A DNA stretch of 64,000 nt from Crossaster papposus (lineage: Eukaryota > Echinodermata > Asteroidea > Velatida > Solasteridae): positions 248,001 through 312,000 of the forward strand of contig JBAIAA010000024.1 of the NCBI GenBank assembly GCA_037893245.1, written 5' to 3'. Position numbers and translations under genes: made by a program. Under the pieces are notes generated by a model, which made no database searches, was not told the origin of the DNA, and saw nothing but the letters and a program-made list of their open reading frames with translations. Of the stretch, positions 38,312 to 52,884 are shown in pieces. Every line of letters starts with the position of its first letter. Positions within the stretch are counted from its first letter, which is position 1.

Positions 38312-41095
38312 CGAGGTGCTCGTTGACGGACGAAGAAAATGTAACAAGTTTAGAGGTTCTTTTTGTTCACTTAAAGGCTGATCAGCTGGACAGATTCAAC
38401 TCCCCAAATCGGAAGGCCTGCACTGCGGTCTGGTGATTGATAGGTGACAAATTATTTGGAATTTTGAAAAGAAAAAAAAAGAGGATCGCGTTTGTTAGTT
38501 TTTAGAGGAAGTCAGTGCCACAAACAATCCTGCAATTCATTACCACACCACAATCGTGTTCCCCCTCTAAAATGTCTTCCCCGATACAGCCCCGAATTCC
38601 AACCCTAAAATGTCACACCTGAACAATCTTTCCATAGGTTTGACTTCCTAAAATGTTTGCTTTAGTTATTCTATAATAATACGCATAGTAATTGACAAAA
38701 ATGAAGTACAATTAAACCACTCGCTCGGGAGTGGTCATTCACACCACTTACGCCCAGAAGACAAATGAAAAGTAAAAGTGTTTTAATTTTGAATGTCAGT
38801 GTATAATGTCACATACTGACAACATTTAATTAGGGTTTCCTGTGTTTTTTCCCTGCATGTTACGGTGCTTCAACATTGGAAGACGCCCTAACCAGTTGAA
38901 TTTAATTATATAGGCCCTAATAATAATAATATATAGTTTGAATAATATATTTTGAAAAAAAAATAAAAATATCCTCCAACTTCTCGCTTCGGTTTTTGAA
39001 ACTTCATTTCCAGTCATTAAATAATTTTAATTTTAATAAACATGCAAAGCAAGTTTTTAACAATTTTTGAAATTGTTAGCCACGGTACATTTCACAATAC
39101 CAATCAACGACTTTGGTATTCGCTGTATGCTGGCAACTCTTATATCAACTCTGTTATATACACAGACCTACATATCCAATTTGCTCGACACAAGTTTATA
39201 GAAATTAACAAACCATCCCGATTCCTTTCAAAAAGACATTTTGCCAGAACTCCAGGTTTTTGACCTAACCCTTTTTGGAATGCAGGTTTAAAAGGTACAA
39301 ATTCGAGCATTTTCAAAAGACTTTAAAAACAACAATAACAGGCCTACATGTTGATACCCAGAAGTATGTAAAGAGCGCCACCACCGATGAAATACGTACA
39401 TCCAACCTTTTTTCCAATGAGCATAGACTTGACCTTTTGACCTTTTTCGAAATGTTACTTCTCAGTCGACAGAATCTGAAAACCATCAATCACTCGGGCT
39501 TTAAATACTGCTGGCTCAAGCGGTTACATTCAACCCCCAAGCAATTTCCAGATAAAAACAGTGGTCGACACAAAAGGTTCTTTCAGTGAGATTCCTGCAT
39601 CAATATTGACTGTTCGGTTGTGACAATTCAGAAAAAAAAGATCGCTGCACAATTAACACGAGTCCCTATACACACACATTGGCCCCAACGGAGCGCTGGT
39701 ATATACTCGTACGTGTAGCCACTCACTAAACTGAGAGTAGTGGAATAAATGGAATGGGAAGGGCAAATAGTAACGTAGGTAGCTAATTCTAGTCAACGAG
39801 TAATTAGTCACAATGCCCACTACTTGTCACAAACACAAGGTGACAAGGCCGTGTAACAATGTCACACACTAAAAAAACGAGACCTCGGCCCACAAATTTT
39901 GACTGACCGTGGTCTGAATAATGCCTGTCCGTGTCCCTGACAATAGGCACCGTGATCAGGCTAATATCGTTCATCGTGTTCGCTAGGGAGAGCCCAGGGT
40001 GTCAATGGCGAAATCGGAGCCGTTGGGTGACTTCAATTTACGGCGCGAGGAATGGACGCGAGTTGGTTTGCTCGCGTAGAGCACGCGGCCTAATTCCCTT
40101 ATAATACATGAGAAGATCGCACTTCCGCTCGTTTTATTTCTCGGCTAGAATATCTTCTGAACTTGAGAAATTTAAGAAATGTAACTAAAGTAAAACCAAA
40201 ACTGAGACAAATCTACCACGAAAGATGGAATTTACGGAATTGTGTTCTCTGTGATTTTGGGTAGTCATTTTTAGACTTGGTCCGGGCTTCTTGACTCGTT
40301 CAAACATTCTGCTGAATGAGTGAAGGTAAATTCTTAGGAGATTCGTCTTCAGAAACATAAATTAATGTTAAGTTTGATCCATTTAGGGTCGTCGTGTCAG
40401 ATTCAACGGAAAGGGAAAAAAATGGCGTTTGGACCGACGTCAGGAAAGCCGGCTGATTATACGATGCTTGTTGAGCGATATGTATAGGGCCTGGGTAAAC
40501 ACCAAACAAGTTACTCGTGTGAAAACTTGTAGCTTCATCAGAGAGGGTCAATAACGGGGTTGGAAACAATGACGACATAGCAATTAATTATCGATCGAGA
40601 CGAGATCGGCAAAGAATTATTAAAATTTAGGACACGGAGGCATTTTAAATGTTGAAGAAGATAATGCATTTAAAGGGATTGTTGCTGTTTTTTTTACTAT
40701 TAATTCGATGTCAGGTTAAACAAGGGATGATAAGACCAAAAGCTTCCTTCGTTTGGGCCTCAAATAAAAAAAAATTCTAATAGATTAGAACAAAATTTGA
40801 TCATTTTTAATTGTTAACATTCCCTAATCGTTCAGCACTGCCTCATCTGTCAATCAAGAGTACCTTTTGTGCAAGTAGATACACGGAAAAAGGCGGTGTT
40901 CGTGTTTTCGCCAAACCGCCAAACAATCCACACTAGCCTGCAACTAAGCAACAAGTTCGCACGAGGCTCACACCCTGAACGAGGCATAGACAAGTGCCAA
41001 GCTATGCAACCTGTACACGAAGGACTGTTGCATGTTGTCACTTGATCGCAGCGGGGCCACTGTTTGCATTGAGCGGTCATGGTCCCGATTGAGGA

Positions 41096-41116
41096 GGGGG
41101 GGGGGGGGGGGGGGGG
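41096..41116. repeat. Poly(G) tract (G21)
   Basis: Twenty-one G. Confidence 0.9.
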
Positions 41117-43452
41117 TCATCAGAACACGTCCCACTTGGCTGGACAGAGATACTTGTCTTTCATTATATCTTAAGTATGGTCGAAAAATATATATAGTCA
41201 GTTATTTTTTACGTCCGTTTTGCCTAAATGCGGCTAAATTTTGCGTGGTTAAGGAGTACATCAGTTTGGTCGTTCGCCACGGCAGCGTCTCTAGTAAAAG
41301 CGGAGTGCATGATATGAGACGAATGCGAGCTGATTCACATATTAATTTAATATACATCATTCATACGCACTACGCAACCCAAGTGATACAGTTACGTAAA
41401 AGATACGAGCGGCCTGACCAACCACCCAAATATACTACGGTTTTTATAATATTTTCCGAACAAGGAAAAAAAAATGCTTCAAACAAGCCACATGTTTCAC
41501 TACTAAGGCTGACCTCATAAAGGAAAAAGGTTAATCAACATTCAATATACAATGTAATGTTGCTATGAAAATAACTACAGTATTTACAGCATTTACAGTA
41601 TTTAAAAAAAGATAAAAATGTTGGGCAACATTCAACAAGATTTGTTCAAATGGCACACGAAGGAATAATGAATGGCGTAACTTGACGCCAATAATGGACC
41701 TCTTTCGACACATGTATGCGTTGAGATAACTTGTTGGTGTGGCAGCACTGTTTGTCTCGGTGAAATAGCAGGTTAATTTGGTAATGAACGGAGGTGTATA
41801 TCCCTTTAAGGCTGCATGGGAATCCGTTATGTTGAAGTGGTTGTATTGGTTCAGGTGCGCCGGCCACGTCCAGCGTTTAGCGAGGGGCAACCTCGTTGAA
41901 AGTAACACCGTTACTAAGCAAACTGCGACCAGTTTAGTCGATCCAGTCAACATGGAAACAGAAAACTGGGCTGTGTACACGGGCTTTTGTTTCGTTTGAG
42001 TTCGGTGATTGAGAGGATTGCGGTCAATCGGAAATCGGAAAATAAAGTGGCGAACGATAAACATATTATAATTCACTTCATACTCCAACGATCTCGTTGG
42101 ATCATAATAGATTCCTTGATCTGTGATTGGATGTTTGAACTAGATTACAAATTATTTAGAGACATGGGGATAAGATTCTCAGTTTAATTTGGAATAACTC
42201 AAGGCGTTTACCTAATATATACCCACACACTGGGTACGTATAAGAATTTGTTATATTATGCACATTGCAAAAGAAACGCGTCACAATTGAATCACACACG
42301 ACTGTCGAATGAGGGCGGTATTTCGTTCAGCTATTGGCAGCATTTTGCAAACCTCGAGTCGCGCAATTTGTAAAAATAATCTTGTAAAGTTTACGAGTTC
42401 AGTAATAAATTAACTGGCCACCGTGGGTGCCCAAAAGAAAATCCTTTACATTTTATTCATCCATACAAAGGCACTTGATATAAAAAAGTTGTTTTTAACT
42501 TTGCCCCAATTTAATCTACTAGTACTACTTTAATAATGTAACGAAGTAATATGTTGGCCTACACCTGGCCGTAACATTTAGCTTGTCTCGTGTTCCTGCT
42601 GTTGCTGGCAACATTCGATTCTAGACACTGACTCTAAACTGGCTATCAACAGACAGTCTTATAATAACCCCAGGTGTCGCTCTTAAAACTTAATACAATT
42701 TGGGAACAGGGACAGGGACAATGGGATGGAGATATTTCTTAACAAACAGACGAACAGTAGAAAACTCGCAGTAACTCGAATAAAACAGTCAATATCGGAA
42801 GCAATGATGTCAATAAAGGTCTTTGAGAACACCAACGGTTTAAATCAGGGTAATTTTCTGTTTCGGAAACGTTTCACCATCACGCGTACCGTATCGTACC
42901 GTAATAACATGCACGCATTATGCACGGAGAAAAACGATGTCGTCACAAGAGGGCGTGAGCACACTTTCTAGCCGGTCTCCAGCCAGCTCTGTTCAGCACA
43001 CCATGAGATAAATACACAGGATGAGGGCGCTATTACTGGCAAAACACCGGGGCACCAAAGGTTTATCGAATATATAAGCAAATACAGACACAATTAAATC
43101 AACCAAAATTCATATATGTAAACTGCAAACAATTGTAAAACTAAAAAAAAAAAAAAAAAAATTACACCCAAACTTACCCCAAAATCCAACATTTTATCCA
43201 GGCCCGCCCATGTCTCCTGTTGTCAGCTGGAATTCTATTAGTCAGACAACTGTTATCCATTCTGAGAGGGCTGTCGCCTTGCATTTCTGTGAAATTTGCA
43301 TAAAAGTGCTCCGTTGTATGCAATGCAGCGAGGCATGACTACTTTTAGAAGTGGTTATCGCAGTGAAGAAAAAGGTGATAAGGCCACCAAAAAAAAAACA
43401 AGTTTAGTGTCATGCCCCTTTTTTTTAAAGGAAGGAGGAGGACCTTTTATTA

Positions 43453-43488
43453 TTTTTTAAATGATAATAAAATTTATCATTTAAAAAA
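43453..43488. repeat. AT-rich hairpin
   Basis: A 15-bp perfect stem (TTTTTTAAATGATAA and its complement) with a 6-nt loop. Low-complexity composition makes this partly expected. Confidence 0.5.
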
Positions 43489-44076
43489 GAGTGATGAGTC
43501 AAGACATTACATGCAGTACACAAATTATGCACATAAAACGAATGTTAATAATTTCAATCCAAAATTGGCACAATGTACAAAAAGGTGTTTTACGTACATG
43601 TACATAGTTAGACTATAGTATTATACTGTGTCACATAACAATACCGATAGGCTTCTTGTGTCACGATAACCAGTATAGCCTGCAAAATATAACCAGTGAA
43701 AAAAACAGCAATACACCAATAACTCCAAAATAGAATGTACAAATATGAAGGTAAGGAGCCTTACATGGCATTTATAGTATGGACGCATCTGAAAACATGC
43801 TCATTGAATTACGTAGCTTTACACACGCACGTGGCGACGTGCATTCACTTCACAAAAATGTCCCGACAGGCAATTAGTTCTATGCTCGTCCGCCACTTAT
43901 ACGGCATCAAACACAAACATTTGCACATTACCTTGTTCCTTGAAGAGAATACAAGCGTATGAGGAGTTCCAAGCCTTATATCGTCTAAGGAAAGATGGGT
44001 CTAGGCCATATGTGTACCACTAGTCTACCAGTCGTTCAGAAAATTCGAAGACGTCTCTGAACTCAACGTACTAAAA

Positions 44077-44300
44077 AGCGCCCTCTGTCGATGTGCACTT
44101 GGCATGCATTTTGGCGCTTGTAACTCGCGCGCTTTTAATTGGACAAGACCGTGACAAGACCGCGGCGGACAAGACCGTGTTTGAAACCCCGTTTGATAAG
44201 AGTGATGGAGCCCTGTGGACTTGGAGACGAACCTTAAGCTGGAGTTTGGAAAACAGCCTGATTTTCGTTAGACCATCGTATTAGCGCCCTCTATAGAGCG
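44077..44300. promoter_or_regulatory. Two CTCF-core-like motifs
   Basis: AGCGCCCTCT occurs at 44077 and again at 44283, both on the plus strand and 206 bp apart. It resembles the reverse complement of the CTCF core (AGCGCCCCCTGCTGG). The flanks do not match the rest of the consensus well. Between them is a threefold ACAAGACCG repeat (about 44143-44187). Confidence 0.2.
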
Positions 44301-45638
44301 CAATGTCACAGTTGAATGAAATTAATGGAGTTTGTGGATTACGTACCACAGTCTAGTTTGTTTTATTTGTTTAAAGATATTCGCAGCGCACTAAAATCAG
44401 AACAAAGAAAGGCTGGTATATGAAATTCTATAGACCAATAGGATATGATACCCCGACTACAAACATTCACAAAACCTACTCACAACTTTGTAATACGGAA
44501 GCGTACTCCAAGAAGTTGGAGACACACATCAAAATTAATGGAAGCTTACTTCATCATCTTTTAATTTTTGTTTAATTTTGTTTCGGGTAATTCAATGACG
44601 TTTGGGAGAGATTCCCATCCGAAGATGATCACCCTTAAAAGTAATTCGTCGGTATTCATTTCTATTATGAGACTGCGAAGCTAAAGATGCTTATCTGAAG
44701 ATAATAACACACAAATATGAGCTGGAATGTCTAGCAAATTGAAGGGATTCTATTTAGAAAATCAAGATCCTGATATTTCGTCCTTGGCTCATCGTGGCCT
44801 CCAGCTTCTCTATATTATGTGCCTTCCACAAATCATAACTCTAGTATAAGCTGAATATGCTTATTAATTATTTATTTATATGCTATTTAAAATGTCGTTC
44901 GAGAACAGTCTGAGTTCTTTATTTCATTTTCTGGTCTCATTAGAAGAAAATATTTGTTTTATTGTATCTGTGAAATCAGTGTTTTAAGTTCCTTCGTTAT
45001 AGGGTAATATGAGGCGTGAATATAAGACGTGGGCTGGTTCCTAATAAATCTAAACCATGTTATCGAAGCAGGTGTTCCATCTCGCGTGAAATCGTACCCA
45101 CCCACCATCTGCAAGCCTTGTTATTATTTTTCCATTTGTTTCCATTGTAATGTTTCGATTTCGTCTGGTGTTCTAACAAAAGCATGGTTCGTGTTTTTCC
45201 CCTCCCGCCTTATTTTGGGGACTCGCGGGAGCTGCTCCCGTTCGGGGAGGGGAGCATACAAGGGGAGACTTTACCGACGAGGATGTGGTTGAGGTTGGTT
45301 AGTGGCTCTGTTTTTTGGGGGGCGAAGGGGCGTAATTCCCAGTCGGGAGATTTCAGATGTTTGTGATGGAAAAGACAGAGAGGGGGGATTTGCTGGTTGT
45401 GTCGGCAGCTGCCTAGCTAACCAGGACCACGGTATTGGGCTGGACTGGTTGGCTGATTGAGCAAGCCTGACAAAAGCCAGAATGTACGGCAGCGTGTCCC
45501 CAAGGTGAAGACCCAAAACCGGCCTAAGACTGTCAATCATTCCACCGGGCACAGTCCTGCAGGGCCGAGCATTCAAGACAAGAGACGGGGGAAGAACGGG
45601 GGCCATGCGTGGCGATAGGCAGGTCTATACCCTTACCA

Positions 45639-45653
45639 GAGAGAGAGAGAGAG
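45639..45653. repeat. (GA)n microsatellite
   Basis: About seven GA units, running into GGGAGAAAGGAAGGGGG. Confidence 0.8.
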
Positions 45654-46180
45654 GGAGAAAGGAAGGGGGTTTACCCAGGAGACCAACCCGCTCTTGAATG
45701 GGTGGAGTACCATAAAACGAAGGAGAAAGGAGGAAAAACAGTAGCAGATGACGGACCATAATGGTTTGTCAGCGTTTCTCTTGTTTGGCAGTGTAAACTG
45801 CGGCATGCGAAACCTATTTATTTTTCACCGAATTGTGCATGGACTGGTGTGTGGTGGCGTGTTTTGTCCGGTGGAAGGTTTGTTACAAAGTGCCGTATTT
45901 TTACGCCCGGGGTTGGTAGTTGGTCTTCGTCGATTGATGGCAGAGTGGCGATCCTCCCACCAAACCACCAGTTGTTGACCTTCGTACAGAGAATAAACGG
46001 GACGAAATTTACTTCAAGAAAACACCTTGGTTTCACGAGAGGCATATCTCGATCAACTCCAAAACAAAATCTGCCAACATTTCTTTCGGGCCAAAATACT
46101 ATGTTTTCTGAATCTCAACCTTCTATTGTTATTTTTATAAACTTGATCTTGGCTTCGTATAGAATCCCACACAGAATCTT

Positions 46181-46318
46181 TGACCCTTGACCCTAGTAGC
46201 CTCGATACTCTTCAAGTTTTTCCTATCACTAGTAAAAGCTCATTGGACTCTTTTCCAAAGGATTTTGTTTGACAGTGGTACTTTGCAATAACTCCCCGCA
46301 AAAGGTCATACGAGGTCA
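46181..46318. promoter_or_regulatory. Nuclear-receptor-type DR1 and DR4 sites
   Basis: TGACCC-T-TGACCC at 46181-46193 is, on the minus strand, GGGTCA-A-GGGTCA, a DR1. AGGTCA-TACG-AGGTCA at 46303-46318 is a perfect DR4. A further GGGTCA follows at about 46337. By family knowledge, DR1 sites suit RXR/HNF4/COUP-TF and DR4 sites suit TR/LXR-type heterodimers. No target gene is identified nearby. Confidence 0.35.
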
Positions 46319-49300
46319 GAGCACCCTGTGAATTTAGGGTCACAGGTAGACAGCCATTAAGTCTCCAAAAACATCTGCCCGAAGCTCAATGATATTTGTT
46401 GAGATTTTGTTTTTTGTTTTGCTTTGAAAGTCCTGCAAGAGATACAAAAGAGGGTTATAGGCTGATGCGCTCGGCCGTGGGCTCCGGCGGCTATGATACC
46501 CCGGTTTTGTTGTTTGGGTTTGAAGACGGCAGCTGTAAAAATGGCCGCGATGTGCGTGCAACCCCCTCAGAGAAGGAGAGAGGGTGTAGCTTACCGTACC
46601 ACCGTCGTCGTGAGTTTTTAACAAACTTACTTGAAGATGTTGAGATATACCTTCAGCAAGTTTCTCAGGTGTGGTACTGAGTCTAGGAGGGGAATTGACA
46701 CTCTGTTTACTGGGGGTGGGGAAGAGTGTATAGGCCTGGTATTTCGAGGACAGTTGGTTTTCGATGGTTTATTTGTTTCTGGGCAATCTAAAATTATGAT
46801 CGTTTTGATTATTAACAAAATGTAACAAGTTAAATCGAGGATAGGAGGGGATCTATAGTTGTTTGGAAAATGGGTTGATATAAAGAAGTTTTGTTTTTAG
46901 AATAAGGCCTGGGGGATCTACATTCTACTTGCGCGTTTTACTTCTAAGGCAATACAAGAATACATTTTAGCATTTCACTTTTTGGCCCCATTGTACTCTT
47001 ATCATTGGGCTAAAAAGGAGGGGGGGGGGAGGGGCGTAGGAGTTGTATAACCCCACCCTGACCCCGTCCATTTTATTAAATGGCTTGTGTGCTGTGACTG
47101 GAATACAGTGAGGACTTCATAGGACTTGATAGAACTCTGCTAATTATATAGCCCTTCGTTTTTATTGTATGAACTTCCACCGGGTCATTCCCGCCGAGTT
47201 CACACAACAACAAAAACACATACAGCAGGTAACTTTTGAGTTTTATTCTAGCGTCAATTTTTGCGGGTGCCCGGTAATTAGATTTGAGCGTGTTATTACG
47301 TCAAAATATGATAAACGGGCATATTTACTGATCGCCTAATGATAAAAACAAATTACAATAGATTGAATAAAAAAAGTACACATGGAAGATGAAATTTGCG
47401 AGTGAACAGTTTTCAGGCAACAAAAGAAGAAGTGCAAAAATTAAAATGGAGCCATTCTTCTTTTATCACCTCATCCATCAGTAATTGACGAAGACGTTTT
47501 CAAAAACATCTTATTATACCTTATTAAGCGAGGGTGATTACATTATAGCTGGTGTCGAGTTGGTGATCAACCTGAGAGAGAAAAAAAAACACACCAAAGA
47601 ATGGATCATGCCAGGCAGTTGCTAAGTACACAAAGAAGTTAGCTAGTTAAGAACATTATCTGCACAAATTGGGTAATTTTAGAGCGCCTCCCCTGAAGCT
47701 GCACGCAGCGAAATTTGTTGAGTTAATAAAGATACTTAGCAGTTATTATCCTTCGGGTATAGTTGTGATTTGGTGACCTCTTGGAACAAAACACTCAATA
47801 AAATATACAAGTACACATTTCTTCTGGTTCTGTAGAACTGACTGAAATATATAGTTGCTTTAGAAACGCTCAGGTCGTTATATCTCTCATTAAAGTCTTC
47901 CAATCATCTACTTTAGAATCACTAAAAGTGCCAAAAAGTGTTTCTGTAGCAGGTGTCATGGGGACCATCTTTGTGCAAAGAGGGGCAGCAAATGCCTATT
48001 TATATAGGGGGCTACAGATTTCTTAGTCGATATTCCCCAAATGCATGCCTAAAAAGGATAAATTTTGACAAATTTAGCTGAACCCATTTGTATGACGACC
48101 TGAAGTTTTAGCAGAAGGCTAAGTTCACTTTGGGCTGATTGTTGATGAAATCTCACTATCTCGTCTAGTGAATTTACAGAGCCCTTCTCTTCCTTTTTAA
48201 GGCAGTACCTTTTAGAGCACGTTTCTCTCTTTTCTTAAGGTAGTACCTTTTACCAAGGAAAAAGCCAGGTGGACCAGCCACTCGGCCAATCCACAACCCG
48301 GACCATTCCCCTGCTAGTCCGTCGTCCCACCACGGCCGCGATACTACACCCTCGGAGAAAAAATAACCTCTCTTCTCTCCCCACTCCCTGCCCTATCTGA
48401 ATGGACAGATTACCCCCTCCTAAGTCAATATTTAGACTCGGCAAAGGGGCCAACACAAAAACCCGAAGCCTGACGGCTGTCTACATTGACTGACAGCCTA
48501 TTGTCCCCATACACAATTCACACGCCGGATAATGCTCCCTTAAAATCATGCTCCCCTTCTCAAATTTTTTTAAGGGTGAAAGTATAACAGTTCTTTTTTT
48601 TTAGGTGGGGAATACAAGGAAAACCGTCCGGGCAATTCCAACAAAGAGTGTACGGTTTCCAACTCTACGGCAAAAAAACTCGCTTCAGAACGATACTTAC
48701 TCCACCAACCACATTCATTTTCTGGGTGTACCAAGCTCACCTTCTATGCATTACGGAATTGTGATGTATTTTTGCACTGCATTTAAAATATTGAATTAAA
48801 AGAAATTCACATCAAGACAAGTTGATAAAAACAACAGAAATAACGGTAAGGCACCATAACACTGTGAACAAATAACAATGGATTTAGTGCCAAGAATGAG
48901 TTTTCCTTGTTAAATGTCACGTTTTTCTTTTGTCAGAGGTCAATAGTATAATCCAGGCGCAATGAAAAACTAAAGTCGACAAGGGAATCATAGAGCGAAG
49001 TGAGAAGATTACCAAGCAATCACCCCGCAAGAAAACTATATAATAAGAATAATAATAATAGAAAAAACACCAATAATGTGCGACCCATAGTAACTGCAAA
49101 GATGTTTTATTTAAAAGACGATTTTTGAATAAATAAAAAAGTGAAAATAAATTAACTTGCTGTAACTGCTATTTTAGAGGTCAAAAAACCACCCAATCCC
49201 TTCAAGATCTAAACGGCAATTTATCTATACATTATTCCTTACAAATTATGACGCCAAGCTTATCCTCTGCTCAAATTGAATAAGACACGTACTTTATAAT

Positions 49301-51200
49301 TCCATCAAAAAATGACGCTAAGTTCACCATACAACGGGCGCCAAACAGAGATCTGTTCCCTAAAAAAGAACAACATCAGCGGGCATGCCCCCTACCCGGA
49401 CCGGGGCAGCCCCTCTAAGCAGGGGTACAATAAACACCAGCGAACCGCCTGATTTCTGACGTTTTGCCACGCCTCACGCTGCTTCCCTGGGCACCCTTTC
49501 TCGGACTTTTGAAGAGTAATTTCATTTTTTTTTCAATAAATAAATAAAGTAGGGAAAAAAGAGGTGACATTGATTCAACACGATGATCGGTGTTTGTTTA
49601 ACCTTTCGCGCGCACTGATCGGTGCTTGAAGTAACAGCGGTAAGCGCGAGATTGAACTTGTCACTTTTCATTGGGAGGAAATTGGCTCCGCTTGTCCGCT
49701 GAGTGTTCCGTCTTCGCTATGACGAAAATCATTTTGACGGCTGTGAAAGATAAACAGATCGAGTGTTTCTCAACAGTACAAAAAGCTTTTGCCATAAACA
49801 AGCAAATTACAAATATAGTTAGCATTACCAACTACATGTGTATTCTCCTTAGTTATTAATTATGTTTTAGAGTAAATTATACCATTCGCGCAAATGAGTT
49901 TGTAACTCAGTTCACACAAACAAAGTCTGGTTCCCACTCATCCATGCACGTATCACTGCACAAAATACACAATGCACCAGCCTGCCACTGGTCACCATTC
50001 TAACCAAACTAGTGACGACGTTTGACAAATTTGCTAGTTAGCAAAACAAACCGTTGGGCTAAACGCGCCAACGGGCGTTATTTACCCTGTAATGGACCGG
50101 GCACTGCAGCCCTTCAAATAGTATTTGGGCTGCGCTGACGGGCCACAGGAGACCACTCCCTCCTCCCCAGTCCCTCTGCATTCTTGAGTGTGATTAATTT
50201 GTTTTCCTTGCCTCGTACCCGGCTGTGTCAATTTATATTTGAAATGATAATGTTATAATCCATCGTCTTGTAGTCTGATGTCCGCTTGTAGTGAGGCTAT
50301 TTGACCCCACGCGGGCCCAGGTTATTGGCCGATTAGTTCTACCCAGCGGGCCGTTATTATTGGTCTGTGAACAAGAAAAATGGCGGAGTCTTGCCACCGG
50401 CGGCTGTTCAATGTCACACCAGTCAAATGAGTATGATTGTTTGCTTTTGGGGAAGATGTTATCAGAATGTAACTTTTGCACACAATTTTATATCTGTCTT
50501 TATCTGATTATCATATGGATATTTATTAGTATTACATGATATTGAGAAATGCTATCGGCATAGGTCTTTGCATGCCAACATCTAAACACAATGTACCAAC
50601 ACAAATCATACAGATCATTTTTGTAGCTAATTTATTACGCCGCAAATTTATTTGAACAAAATAACTTATTTTGCGTTTCAGGTATTGAAAGAGCAAGACA
50701 AGATTTTTTTGTTACAGACATAAAACAGTCGTCCACAGGGGCTCACCAAAACTCGAGGGGCAAATTAGTTGGATTTTACTGTATAAGATGACCCAATCAG
50801 CAGGGCTCTACCATCACATCGCCGGGGGGTGAACCGGGGGGAGGTGAATCCAGGCGGAATCGAAAAGTGGCCCCTGTCAAAAAATCACTGCCGTCTCACT
50901 CGTCAAGACGAAGACGAGATATGACATCTTGGAGAAGATATAAAAGGTTGACGTAGAAAAAAGACACTTAGAGCATGACAGAATGGTTTGGAAAATTATG
51001 TTTAAATCTCATGCTGAGATCCCTACCTGGTGTGCAAGAACAAAAATGACCCTTTATTTGTAGAACTTAAGACGACGCCATACCATCAATATTATGGTTA
51101 TTTTCGCGCGCAAGCGACACCCATTCAGAAAACTCACTGACCAATTCACGATGGAAGAATCTATCAGACAGCAAAGGTTTTGAAGGCTCATTTTTGCTCG

Positions 51201-51214
51201 GCAGAGGGCGCTAT
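51201..51214 (-). promoter_or_regulatory. CTCF-core-like motif
   Basis: Read on the minus strand this is GATAGCGCCCTCTGC, followed by CGAGC. It is the best CTCF-like match seen in the window, with about three mismatches in the 15-base core. Confidence 0.2.
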
Positions 51215-52860
51215 CTTTAGAACAACGACGGAGAGAAAAACGTAGTTTTTTTCGCTTGAAACCTTGGTTTCGTCTTTGGCTTCGCCTCCGAATCCGATTC
51301 CGACTTTCGAATCACTGAGAAGCAAACCCAATTAAAATATCCAACCTTTGGGTTCATATTAAAAGATTGGAATGTTTCTGAAGCACAACAGGCACAAGAA
51401 TGTGGCTGGAGTTCCCGCAGTTTGAAGCCTAAAATCACTTTAAGACTGAGACAAAACTAAGAGCAGAGATTCTAAAAGTTAACAATACGGAATTAATGTA
51501 CGGATAACCAAAGCAATCTTTGCAATGTCCCTGGACAAGAGACTAGACTTGCACACGTTTTCATTTCGAAAATTAGAAATATGTCCCGACTCAATTTACC
51601 AGTTTGGAATGTTTTAATTCATAAACTATGTCGGTCTAGAGTCGTATTTTAATCAAAAATGTGTCCATTTATATTTCAAGATGACATCAACACAGTAATC
51701 ATTCAAGAGGCATCCGAAAAGACATTCTTACAACATTCTTAGAAACCATTATTTTGTGTGTAAAAAGGTAATAATAATAATAATCTAATGGCATTAATCC
51801 CGTAAACGCAGCAATGTGGTTCTTAATTGAAAAAAATACACGGGATAATGTTGTTGGTTTTTCTAATCACAAATTAAAGAGTACTAGCAGTTACCAATGG
51901 GATGTCCGTCTTGTTCCACTTCAGTGTGCACCGTGTGACGCAAATGATTATGCTGATTTTCACACACAAAATTTATCAGGTAGTTTCCTGCTTTTTAACT
52001 CATAATTTTGTGTCTGTCGATAATAATAATTAGATTAAATTCCGGAAATGTAATTTCTAATACACAAACACGTTGTGTAAATATGCAATTCAGAAATCAG
52101 AACAAGTGTACAATGAGACTGTATAATGACCTTACTGCTTTGAATGAGACAACTATAGTCGTGTGTTTATATTATGAAATCCCAAAAGGAAATAATTAAT
52201 CTGATGGTCTATACCCATACCCCACTTAGCAAGTATATAATTTTATAAAGTATTTAAAAAACATATAAAGACTTGGAAAATTAAAAATATTACAGCGCTT
52301 TTTTTGTTTGTTCATTACACTTTTGTTTTTGTTTTCGTTCATATTAATACCAAACATGCTTGGGTTTGTCCTAGATGCCTAAAGGCCTTGGGTTGGGTAC
52401 GACACCTGGCTCGGTCCCTTCCGCCTCTCGCCTACACCTGTCATTAATCCAACCTGCCACTTCTGTCAACTGGGCAGACCCTGGTGGCACAACTTTCTCT
52501 CCGTATTTTTGCCCAATTGGGCACGTTCTGTGTCACGGGGGCGCGGGGCGCCCAGCCACAGCCGACCACTGGCCAATCGACAGGATGTCCTTGCACTCCA
52601 CAGGCGCAGAAAACAAACCAAAACAAAAACATACAAGAATTGTGTTTGGTCTGAATCCATAATTCATAACTTGGTAAATGATAAGCATTTTTTCGTTTGC
52701 CCACGAGAGTAGTGCATTTTTTAAAAACCGGCTATTGTAATGTCGCGCCTCTTAGAAGGTAATGTTTGGGTTTTGATTTGCTATCTTCTTGTGAATTCCT
52801 CGTTGAATTTGTCTTCTTGGTAGAAGATAAAGGAATTGTCAACTGCCTTAAGTTTATCTC

Positions 52861-52884
52861 GACGACGACGACGACGACGACGAC
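52861..52884. repeat. (GAC)8 microsatellite
   Basis: Eight uninterrupted GAC units. No frame through it is long or recognisable. Confidence 0.9.

Larger units (their letters stand above)
38312..46180. other. Non-coding DNA 5' of the DMRT gene, no recognisable gene
   Basis: Mostly AT-rich. The longest frame outside the DMRT exons is a 185-codon minus-strand one at 41531-42088. It lacks any recognisable domain or upstream signals, and overlapping frames on both strands are nearly as open. A short run of three TTTACAG-type repeats lies at about 41576-41605. Confidence 0.5.

Noticed and set aside
41531-42088. 185-codon minus-strand frame
   Set aside because: It is the longest frame after the DMRT exons, but it has no domain and no sensible composition. 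The plus strand is also open over much of it; a chance frame is likelier.
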